Part shown: piece by piece, positions 1-5,208 of the stretch | Layout of the letters: the number at the start of each line of letters is the position of its first letter | Position numbering within the stretch: the first letter of the stretch is position 1 | Source: Actinomycetes bacterium | Lineage (GTDB): Bacteria > Actinomycetota > Acidimicrobiia > Acidimicrobiales > RAAP-2 | Assembly: GCA_021807965.1 (NCBI GenBank) | Contig: JAKBCI010000110.1 | Coordinates: 1-6,019, forward strand | Direction: 5' to 3' | DNA length: 6,019 nucleotides | Program-made: the position numbers and the translations under genes | The notes under the pieces: generated by a model | What the model was told of the DNA's origin: nothing | Seen by the model: only the letters and a program-made list of their open reading frames with translations | Databases searched by the model: none

Positions 1-1021
1 TCTCGGCGTGCCCGCCGAACTCCGAGCGCATGGCCGAGAGCACCCGGGCGGCGAAGCGTCCGCGCTCGCGTGACTCGTAACGCTGCCACAGGGCGGCGCT
101 GATGACCGGCGCGGGCACCGATTCGTCGATCGCCGCCTGCACCGTCCAGCGACCCTCGCCCGAATCCGAGACCCGGCCGCTGAACTCATCCAGGTTCGGC
201 GAGCCGGCGAGGGCGCTGGCGGTGAGGTCCATCAGCCAGGAGCTGATGACCGACCCGTGTCGCCAGAGCTCGGCGACCTGGGCGACGTCGAAGTCGTAGG
301 TGTAAAAGTCGGGATGGCGCATGGGTGTGGTCTCCGCGTCGGCCTCGACCGCGACGGTGCCGGCGTTGGCGTGCTTGAGGATGCTCAGCCCCTCGGCGAT
401 CGCAGCCATCATGCCGTACTCGATGCCGTTGTGGACCATCTTGACGAAGTGGCCGGCGCCGTTCGGTCCGCAGTGTAGGTAGCCGCTGGCTGCGGTACTC
501 TCGCTTCTCGCGCGCGACGCGGTGGGCGCCACACCGTCCTCGCCGGGACTGATCGAGCGAAAAATCGGGTTGAGCCTGGCGACGGTTGCCGCTTCGCCCC
601 CGATCATCAGGCTGTAGCCCCGCTCGAGGCCCCAGACCCCGCCGCTCGTGCCACAGTCGACGTAGTGGATGCCGTGGGTGGCGAGCTCCTTGGCGCGAGC
701 GATGTCGTCCTGGTAGAAGGAGTTGCCGCCGTCGATCACGACGTCGCCCGGCTCGAGGTGCTCGAGCAGCTGATCCAGCGTCGCCGCGGTGATCGCGGCG
801 GGCAGCATCAGCCAGATCGCTCGCGGTGCTTCGAGCTTGGCGGCGAGGTCAGCGAGTGACGCGGCGCCCGTGACGGACTCGCCCTCGAGTGCCGCGACGG
901 CGTCGGGGCTCACGTCATAGACCACACAGCCGTGGCCATCTCGGGTCAGGCGTCGGACGATGTTCGCACCCATCCGGCCGAGCCCGACCATGCCCAGTTG
1001 CATGGGCGCGTGCGTGGTCAT
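1..1021 (-). CDS. gnd: 6-phosphogluconate dehydrogenase (decarboxylating), YqeC-like short form, 3' end cut by window
   Basis: This cytosolic enzyme oxidises and decarboxylates 6-phosphogluconate to ribulose-5-phosphate in the oxidative pentose phosphate pathway. I translated the minus strand from 1021 to the left edge: 340 codons with no stop. Visible are an N-terminal Rossmann fold with GLGRMG (residues 13-18), DGGNS (97-101), the substrate-loop CGTSGG (123-128) and the catalytic segment [14 protein letters not shown] (190-203), with K194, H197, N198 and E201 matching the family's active-site Lys, His, Asn and Glu. A conserved C-terminal stretch includes SDSGEGRW (285-292), and the last residues EFGGHAE (334-340) sit near the end of the short family, so only a few codons should be missing. 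The second beta strand ends in YD (D36), which usually means NAD rather than NADP use; this is inference. I chose the start at 1021 because GGAAGGGG lies 6 nt upstream and the ATG overlaps the pgi stop (ATGA). A later in-frame ATG at 1003 starts directly on the family's usual N-terminus. Confidence 0.93.
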   Translation of the reverse strand, partial: MTTHAPMQLGMVGLGRMGANIVRRLTRDGHGCVVYDVSPDAVAALEGESVTGAASLADLAAKLEAPRAIWLMLPAAITAATLDQLLEHLEPGDVVIDGGNSFYQDDIARAKELATHGIHYVDCGTSGGVWGLERGYSLMIGGEAATVARLNPIFRSISPGEDGVAPTASRARSESTAASGYLHCGPNGAGHFVKMVHNGIEYGMMAAIAEGLSILKHANAGTVAVEADAETTPMRHPDFYTYDFDVAQVAELWRHGSVISSWLMDLTASALAGSPNLDEFSGRVSDSGEGRWTVQAAIDESVPAPVISAALWQRYESRERGRFAARVLSAMRSEFGGHAE

Positions 1022-2655
1022 GTTGAACCCCTTCCGTTGAGCGTTCGGTAGTGCTCGATCAGGGCGTTGGTCGACGAGTCGTGACCAAGTGTTGGCGCGT
1101 CGGCGCCCAGCTCGGGAACGATCGCGCTGGCGAGGGACTTGCCGAGCTCGACGCCCCACTGGTCGAAGGAGTCGATGCCCCAGATCACGCCCTGGGTGAA
1201 GACGGCGTGCTCGTAGAGTGCGACGAGTGAACCAAGCAGTCGCGGCGTGAGCACGTCGGCGAGCAGGACGTTGCTCGGCCGGTTCCCCGCCATGACGCGG
1301 TGCGCAATTGCGATTTCCGGGCCGCCGTCACGACGGACCTCGGCCTCGGACCGGCCGAAGGCGAGCGCCTCGGCCTGGGCGAAGACGTTCGCGCTCAGCA
1401 CGTCGTGGTGGTCGGCGAGCGGGTTCAGGCTTCGCGCGAAGCCGATGATGTCGACGGGGACGATTGACGTGCCCTGATGGATCAGCTGGTAGAAGCTGTG
1501 CTGGCCATTGGTGCCCGGCTCGCCCCAGTACACCGGTCCGGTCTCGTAGTCGACCTCGGATCCGTCGAGGGTCACGTGCTTGCCGTTGGACTCCATAGTG
1601 AGCTGCTGGAGGTAGGCCGGCAGTCGCTTCAGGTACTGCTCGTAGGGCAAGACGGCAACGGTGGCGCACCCGAGGAAGTTGCGGTTCCACACGCCGAGCA
1701 GACCCATCAGGACGGGGAGGTTCTCGCCGAAGGGCGCGAGGCGAAAGTGCTCGTCCATCGCGTGAAAGCCCGCGAGGAGCTCGGCGTAGGCGTCGGGGCC
1801 GATCGCGAGCATCGTCGAGAGCCCGATGGCCGAGGTCATCGAGTAGCGCCCGCCGACCCAGTCCCAGAACTCGAACATGTTCGCCGTGTCGATGCCGAAG
1901 GCCGCGACCCGCTCGGCGTTGGTCGACACGGCGACGAAGTGCTTGGCGACGGCCGTGTCGTCGCCAAGCTGCGCCACGAGCCAGGCCCGGGCGGAGTGGG
2001 CGTTGGTGAGGGTCTCGACCGTCGAAAAGGTCTTGGAGGAGACGATGAAGAGCGTCTCGGCGGCGTCGAGGTCGCGAATCGCTTCGACGAGATCGTCGCT
2101 GTCGACGTTCGAGACGAAGTGGAACGTCATGTCGCGGTCGCTGTAGAAGCGAAGCGCCTCGTAGGCGAGCACCGGGCCGAGGTCCGAACCGCCGATGCCG
2201 ATGTTGACGACGTTTCTGATTGGCTTGCCGGTCACGCCCCGCCATTCGCCCGATCGAACGCGTGCCGCGAAGTCGGCCATGCGATCGAGCACCCCGTGGA
2301 CCTCGCCGACCACGTCCACGCCGTCGACGACGAGCGTCGCGTCGCGCGGCAGTCGCAGCGCGACGTGCAAGGCGGCGCGATTCTCCGAGACGTTGACGCG
2401 CTCGCCCCGGAACATCGCGTCGCGCCGCCCGGCGAGGTCGGACTGCTCCGCGAGCGCGAGCAGCAACTCCATCGTCTCGTCGGTGACCCGATTCTTGGAG
2501 TAGTCGAGGTAGATCCCCGCCGCCTGTGCGCGAAGGCGTCGGCCGCGATCAGGGTCGCGATCGAAGAGCTCGCGCAGGTGGAGCCGACCGATGGCGCCGA
2601 CGTGGGACTCGAGCGCTCGCCAGGCTGGCCGTTGTCCTAGTGGGGCTGGCGTCAC
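1018..2655 (-). CDS. pgi: Glucose-6-phosphate isomerase
   Basis: This cytosolic enzyme interconverts glucose-6-phosphate and fructose-6-phosphate at the entry to glycolysis, gluconeogenesis and the pentose phosphate route. With the start at 2655 it is 545 residues, normal for the bacterial full-length family. Conserved blocks in order are GIGGSDLGP (153-161), SSKTFST (206-212), [11 protein letters not shown] (268-278), ESNGKHV (355-361), [11 protein letters not shown] (378-388), QLIHQGT (390-396) and the C-terminal signature [11 protein letters not shown] (496-506). The expected catalytic residues R270, E379, H393 and K506 are all present. There are two GTG starts. The one at 2688 adds 11 residues and directly follows a TACTGT box, which could make it leaderless. 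The one at 2655 has AAAGGA 5 nt upstream and puts the N-terminus (MTPAPLGQ, then PAW) closer to family length, so I prefer it. The stop overlaps the gnd start by ATGA, so the two form an operon with likely translational coupling. Identity is certain; only the start is open. Confidence 0.96.
   Translation of the reverse strand: MTPAPLGQRPAWRALESHVGAIGRLHLRELFDRDPDRGRRLRAQAAGIYLDYSKNRVTDETMELLLALAEQSDLAGRRDAMFRGERVNVSENRAALHVALRLPRDATLVVDGVDVVGEVHGVLDRMADFAARVRSGEWRGVTGKPIRNVVNIGIGGSDLGPVLAYEALRFYSDRDMTFHFVSNVDSDDLVEAIRDLDAAETLFIVSSKTFSTVETLTNAHSARAWLVAQLGDDTAVAKHFVAVSTNAERVAAFGIDTANMFEFWDWVGGRYSMTSAIGLSTMLAIGPDAYAELLAGFHAMDEHFRLAPFGENLPVLMGLLGVWNRNFLGCATVAVLPYEQYLKRLPAYLQQLTMESNGKHVTLDGSEVDYETGPVYWGEPGTNGQHSFYQLIHQGTSIVPVDIIGFARSLNPLADHHDVLSANVFAQAEALAFGRSEAEVRRDGGPEIAIAHRVMAGNRPSNVLLADVLTPRLLGSLVALYEHAVFTQGVIWGIDSFDQWGVELGKSLASAIVPELGADAPTLGHDSSTNALIEHYRTLNGRGST
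1028..1035 (-). promoter_or_regulatory. Ribosome binding site of gnd, inside the end of pgi
   Basis: GGAAGGGG on the minus strand, 6 nt before the ATG at 1021, encodes part of the last residues of Pgi (NGRGST). It supports the upstream start of gnd over the ATG at 1003, and suggests gnd is translated by ribosomes terminating on pgi. Confidence 0.7.
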
Positions 2656-2660
2656 GATGG

Positions 2661-2666
2661 TCCTTT
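2661..2666 (-). promoter_or_regulatory. Ribosome binding site that decides the pgi start
   Basis: AAAGGA on the minus strand, 5 nt before the GTG at 2655. The alternative GTG at 2688 has only GAGGG touching its start, too close to act as a Shine-Dalgarno sequence, so this site favours the shorter protein. Confidence 0.55.
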
Positions 2667-2694
2667 CATCGTCGAGTTCCGGAGTCACCCCTCG

Positions 2695-2700
2695 ACAGTA
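2695..2700 (-). promoter_or_regulatory. Candidate -10 box for pgi-gnd
   Basis: TACTGT fits the TAnnnT pattern of housekeeping -10 boxes and lies exactly 6 nt before the GTG at 2688. Transcription would start near 2688, giving either a leaderless message from that GTG or a 5' leader of about 33 nt carrying the AAAGGA site of the start at 2655. I see no convincing -35 box 16-18 nt upstream, so this remains a pattern match. Confidence 0.35.
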
Positions 2701-2714
2701 GGTTGCGCCGCGCG

Positions 2715-2755
2715 GTCCCGTGCGGCCACGGGGCGGTGTTGGCCCCGAAGCGGGC
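2715..2755. terminator. Two small GC-rich hairpins between the lipoprotein gene and pgi
   Basis: CCCGTG (2717-2722) and CACGGG (2727-2732) form a perfect 6-bp stem with loop CGGC, extendable by a G-T and a G-C pair to 2715/2734. Next to it CCCG (2744-2747) and CGGG (2751-2754) pair around AAG. They lie downstream of the lipoprotein stop and upstream of the candidate pgi promoter, where a terminator would be expected. No T-run follows on either strand, so intrinsic termination is unproven, and the hairpins could instead be leftovers of GC-rich composition. Confidence 0.3.
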
Positions 2756-2774
2756 TGTCAGCGCTGCTCACGGG

Positions 2775-3767
2775 TTAGTCGCGCGCCGGTAGCACGGTGA
2801 TCGCCCGACCAGCGAAGGGTCCGACGTCGGTATCCAGTGACCAGCCGAACTTCGCGAGTGAGGACCTAGCCGAGTACGGAATCGTCAATGCCATCGCGAA
2901 ACGCTCCGTACCGTGGGGTGGAACGGGCGTTGCCTGGGCGCAGTTCAGTGCGTACGTGTGCGCCTCGGGTCGGGTCCCTTTGACACCGGGCGCGAGGAAG
3001 ATGGACTCGGTGAAATTGGGACACGGCGTGAATCGAACCGTCGTGCCCGTCGGATTGCGCAGCGAGACCACGTAGCGAATGGTCGTTCCCGCGCGCAGGG
3101 AGCGAGGCAGGGTGACGGTGGCGAGGAGCGATCCAACGCTGCCCGGGGGCGCCACGCTGACATCACTCGTTGGCGGCCGGACGCCGAGGTGACTCTCCTC
3201 GAGGCCGCAGGCGACATCCAGGTTGAGGCGGTTGACGCCAACGACACCGCGGCGATTGGCGAAGACGACGCGTAGGGCGTGGTAGGTGAAGGCGCGTTCG
3301 TTGGCGAGAATCTGCGCCTCGGAGGGTGAGTTCAACGCGTTACAGCCCACCGACGTACCCAGCAGCAGGAGTCCGTTGCGACCCGTCGCGACGTTGGCGG
3401 CATTCAGGTCACCGAAGTACGTGCCGGTCTTTCGAACCTGCAGGGGTCGCCAGCCCTGCGTCGCCGACGGTCTCTCGAGGTCGGGGTAGCCGCTCAGTCG
3501 ACAGCGGGGGCCCGTGTTGGTGAGGACGATGGTCGTCAGGTCGTTGCCGAGGCCCACACCACCGCGGCCAACCCGAGCGCGGAACTGGCTCGCGCGACAC
3601 GCCGGGGCAGCGGGCAACGTCGTCGTGCTCGGGACCGTCGTGGTCGTCGGCGAGGCGGGGAGCGCAGCCCACGGAACCACGCCGCCCGACGAAGCGGCGC
3701 CGCACGAGCTCAGGGCCACTGCCGCGACGCCGATCACGACCATAGGGACAAGCCGATCGGCCCTCAT
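2775..3767 (-). CDS. Secreted lipoprotein with a DUF4232-like domain and a second Ig-like domain
   Basis: A 330-residue predicted lipoprotein of unknown function, exported and anchored on the outer face of the membrane. A short positive N-terminus (MRADR) precedes a hydrophobic stretch (6-18) and the lipobox LSSC, with C22 as the acylated cysteine. Residues 23-56 are a Gly/Pro/Thr-rich tether with TTTT and STTT runs. Residues from about 57 to 200 resemble DUF4232: CRAS at 57-60, VLTNTGPRCRLSGYPDL at 81-96 with the typical NTG and CxLxGYP pattern, and cysteines 57, 89, 142 and 187 that could pair. Residues from about 210 to 327 form a second beta-rich domain with YVVSLRNPTGTTVRF (232-246) and C249/C276, like a BsuPI- or Ig-type fold; this is inference. 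The ATG at 3767 has TAGGA 7 nt upstream; the overlapping TAGGAT could also be a -10 box. It lies 86-119 bases upstream of pgi on the same strand, but hairpins separate them and no functional link is evident. Confidence 0.85.
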   Translation of the reverse strand: MRADRLVPMVVIGVAAVALSSCGAASSGGVVPWAALPASPTTTTVPSTTTLPAAPACRASQFRARVGRGGVGLGNDLTTIVLTNTGPRCRLSGYPDLERPSATQGWRPLQVRKTGTYFGDLNAANVATGRNGLLLLGTSVGCNALNSPSEAQILANERAFTYHALRVVFANRRGVVGVNRLNLDVACGLEESHLGVRPPTSDVSVAPPGSVGSLLATVTLPRSLRAGTTIRYVVSLRNPTGTTVRFTPCPNFTESIFLAPGVKGTRPEAHTYALNCAQATPVPPHGTERFAMALTIPYSARSSLAKFGWSLDTDVGPFAGRAITVLPARD

Positions 3768-3773
3768 AGGCGA

Positions 3774-3779
3774 ATCCTA
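3774..3779 (-). promoter_or_regulatory. TAGGAT box before the lipoprotein gene (-10 box or Shine-Dalgarno)
   Basis: TAGGAT lies 6 nt before the ATG at 3767. It fits TAnnnT at a leaderless spacing, and its TAGGA core also fits a ribosome binding site with 7 nt spacing. The two readings cannot be told apart from sequence. No clear -35 box stands at 17 nt; TTGGCG occurs, but about 22 nt upstream, too far for standard spacing. Confidence 0.3.
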
Positions 3780-3985
3780 GGGAGAACTGGGATTCGGCGG
3801 TCGCCAACGTTCGTTCCGATGCCCTCTGCATGGGGAGGGCAATCGCACGTGTCTCGGTGCGTTGAAGGGCCCCTACGGCGTGATCACACGCAGTCCGCTC
3901 GCGGAACGGGCAGCGGTCCACGGGCCAAAGGGCTGACCGGCGTGTCGTGACTTCCGAAGGTTGCTATTACGAGGTGGTCGTGTCG

Positions 3986-4702
3986 TCACCATGCGGCGTC
4001 GGCGGCGTCGGCAAAGGCGGCCATCGACGTGAACGTCCAAGTAGGCGTAACGGGCGCCGGCGGGGCGGGTGTCGCGCCCCAGCCGGGTGTGTCGTGTCGC
4101 CGGTTGATCCACACCGTTTGCAGCCCCATTGCCTGGGCGGGCACGTGATCGTGAAAGAGGCTCTGTGCCACGTGGAGCAACTTTCCCGTACCGATGCCGA
4201 GCCGCTGGCGCTCGTTCTCGAGTGCCTCGAAATTGCGCGGCGATGGCTTGTAGGCGCCGACGTCCTCGGCCGTGATGACGCTCGTGAAGGTCACGCCCAG
4301 TCGCTCGTTGGACTTCGCGAACGACTGGTGATCGATGTTCGAGAGGATGAGGAGTTTATAGCGCGTCGCGAGCCGGGCGAGCGCCTCGGCAGAGTCACTG
4401 AAGGCGGGCCAGTCTGGTATCGAGTTCGCCAGTGACTCAGCCTCGTCGTCGCTCACGGGGACGCCGAGCTGTTCGCCCAGGCTTCGCATTGCGCGGGCGA
4501 GGATGGCGGGGTAGAGGTCGCCGGGGAAGTCCACCTCGGCAGTCGCTTCGTGGCTGGCGTATGCGCTGAGTAACGCCTCGTTGGTCATATCGAGTCCGTG
4601 GTCGTCAGCCCAGGGGCGCAGCACCGCGGTGAGGCCCGTCTCCCAGTCGATCAGGGTGCCGTAGCAATCAAGACTGATGGCGTCAAAGTCATTGAAACTC
4701 AT
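3986..4702 (-). CDS. HAD-superfamily hydrolase, type II haloacid dehalogenase-like
   Basis: A 238-residue cytosolic hydrolase of the HAD superfamily. Motif I is LDCYGTLID (11-19), with D12 as the nucleophile and T16. The second Asp used by HAD phosphatases is replaced by Tyr (Y14), giving the DxYGT form of type II 2-haloacid dehalogenases. A helical cap covers about 20-100. Motif II is LSN (120-122), motif III is YKPSPRNFE (151-159) with K152, and the last acidic motif is SLFHDH (181-186) with D185. The C-terminus has a Pro-rich stretch (212-220). Many proteins with these features carry the dehalogenase label without a tested substrate. I could not place an equivalent of the substrate-carboxylate Arg known from L-2-haloacid dehalogenase in the cap, so the substrate is open; a phosphatase-like or other acyl-enzyme reaction is possible. 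The ATG at 4702 has GGGGA 6 nt upstream. Gaps of 218 and more than 120 bases on either side suggest its own transcript. Confidence 0.85.
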   Translation of the reverse strand: MSFNDFDAISLDCYGTLIDWETGLTAVLRPWADDHGLDMTNEALLSAYASHEATAEVDFPGDLYPAILARAMRSLGEQLGVPVSDDEAESLANSIPDWPAFSDSAEALARLATRYKLLILSNIDHQSFAKSNERLGVTFTSVITAEDVGAYKPSPRNFEALENERQRLGIGTGKLLHVAQSLFHDHVPAQAMGLQTVWINRRHDTPGWGATPAPPAPVTPTWTFTSMAAFADAADAAW

Positions 4703-4805
4703 GGTCGGTCCCCGCCGTCAACGATCGCTGTGACCAGTCTCGGCTCACGTAAGCAAGGTAACAGAGCGACCCTGGAAGTATTGCGTCACCGCAGCGAGGG
4801 AAAGT

Positions 4806-4847
4806 TGGTACGCGACGATGGTTTACGTCCTCACTCCAGTCGTACCA
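4806..4847. repeat. Inverted repeat around the end of the 45-codon ORF
   Basis: TGGTACG (4806-4812) and CGTACCA (4841-4847) form a perfect 7-bp inverted repeat with a 28-nt spacer. On the inner side GAC/GTC can pair across a 2-nt bulge, and on the outer side AAAGT/ACTT nearly continues the match. On the minus strand the stem is followed by CTTT, so a weak terminator is possible; an operator for a dimeric regulator is another reading. Confidence 0.3.
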
Positions 4848-4968
4848 CTTGACCGGCCATTACCAGATAGTCGAGAGTGGCCGTCACCTTGCGCAGGTCG
4901 TCGTCACGGCCTGAGGTGATTTCGAACGCGCAGGCGTAGGCTAGAGGGCGATTGAGGCGCGGAACCAT
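4831..4968 (-). pseudogene. 45-codon ORF: possible small protein or C-terminal remnant of a broken gene
   Basis: ATG at 4968 to TGA at 4831 encodes 45 residues. I do not recognise a family. The second half (RDDDLRKVTATLDYLV at about 21-36, then a Gly and VVRLE at the end) reads like a helix-turn and wing edge of a winged-helix protein, but this is only an impression. There is no Shine-Dalgarno sequence before the ATG (CCTCCGCCG precedes it). In another frame, 5015 down to 4944 is open for 24 codons with a protein-like DFRVDLRRWFRASIAL and ends at a TAG at 4941-4943. A single indel near 4944 would join the two into one longer reading frame. That supports a decayed gene, but GC-rich DNA often looks coding by chance. 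Confidence 0.3.
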
Positions 4969-4981
4969 CGGCGGAGGTCCA

Positions 4982-5013
4982 CGCGGAAGTCCCGCTCCCG
5001 TGGGACATCCGCG
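4982..5013. repeat. Strong 14-bp-arm hairpin with tetraloop
   Basis: CGCGGA-A-GTCCC (4982-4993) pairs with GGGAC-A-TCCGCG (5002-5013), with a single A-A mismatch. Inside, a G-T and a C-G pair close a TCCC loop at 4996-4999. The symmetry covers the whole 32 bases, far beyond other hairpins here. No T-run follows on either strand. It could be a terminator without a U-tract for the gene at the right edge, a REP-like element, or a recognition structure at a mobile element end. Confidence 0.55.
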
Positions 5014-5028
5014 AATTAGTCATGACCA

Positions 5029-5133
5029 GGACTTCTAAGCGACTGAGAATCGCATAGATCCCCCGCTTCTGGAACGCGAAGTTCGTGCGTTTGGAACGCT
5101 ATTTCGGGCCGTGACAAAGAAGCGGACTTCTAA
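5029..5133. repeat. Direct repeat GGACTTCTAA (two copies) with nested repeats
   Basis: GGACTTCTAA occurs at 5029-5038 and 5124-5133. Between the copies lie TGGAACGC twice (5070-5077, 5092-5099) and an 8-bp inverted repeat, CCGCTTCT (5063-5070) and AGAAGCGG (5118-5125). Outside them CGAATTAG occurs at 5012-5019 and 5162-5169. The cluster sits in the AT-richest part of the window. Function unknown; it could be regulatory, the scar of a mobile element, or chance. Confidence 0.35.
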
Positions 5134-5208
5134 CCAGGCGTTGAAGATGGTCTTTGCTTCTCGAATTAGACGAGTGGGGGAGACTGGCTTACTTTGTCTC
5201 GCGGCAGA

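Larger units (their letters stand above)
4703..5208. other. Intergenic stretch of about 500 bases with hairpin, short repeats and an AT-rich right half
   Basis: No long gene fits here. The left part (4703-4830) should hold the promoter of the HAD gene, but I find no convincing -35/-10 pair; a TACCTT hexamer is the only weak candidate. The middle holds a 45-codon ORF and a strong hairpin. The right part (5011-5210) is about 52% GC by hand count, against roughly 60-68% in the genes I sampled, and contains repeated 8-10-mers. I searched for tRNA arms by eye and found none. Confidence 0.6.

Noticed and set aside
1328..2245. 305-codon minus-strand frame inside pgi
   Set aside because: It is a different frame of the same strand as pgi and gives an Arg-rich translation typical of a shadow frame.
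1477..2640. 387-codon open frame on the plus strand
   Set aside because: It lies fully antisense to pgi, whose active-site motifs are all intact. Long antisense frames are common opposite high-GC genes, and this translation is low-complexity Val/Gly/Arg/Glu-rich with no recognisable motif.
3878..3891. Small hairpin GCGTG-ATCA-CACGC in the gap before the lipoprotein gene
   Set aside because: The 5-bp stem with a 4-base loop is too short to distinguish from chance in GC-rich DNA, and no T-run follows.
3409..3921. 170-codon minus-strand frame overlapping the lipoprotein start
   Set aside because: It is out of frame with the lipoprotein, which has a proper signal peptide, lipobox and domain. 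The alternative translation is Arg-rich and has no motif.
4598..4852. 84-codon plus-strand frame running from the HAD gene into the gap
   Set aside because: About 40% of it is antisense to the HAD N-terminus including motif I, and the rest has no protein-like pattern.
5118..5161. tRNA-like anticodon arm (GGACTTCTAACC) within an AGAAGC/GCTTCT inverted repeat
   Set aside because: The stem bases around the loop do not pair properly, and no T-arm or acceptor stem could be found, so it is not a tRNA gene. A tRNA remnant cannot be shown either.
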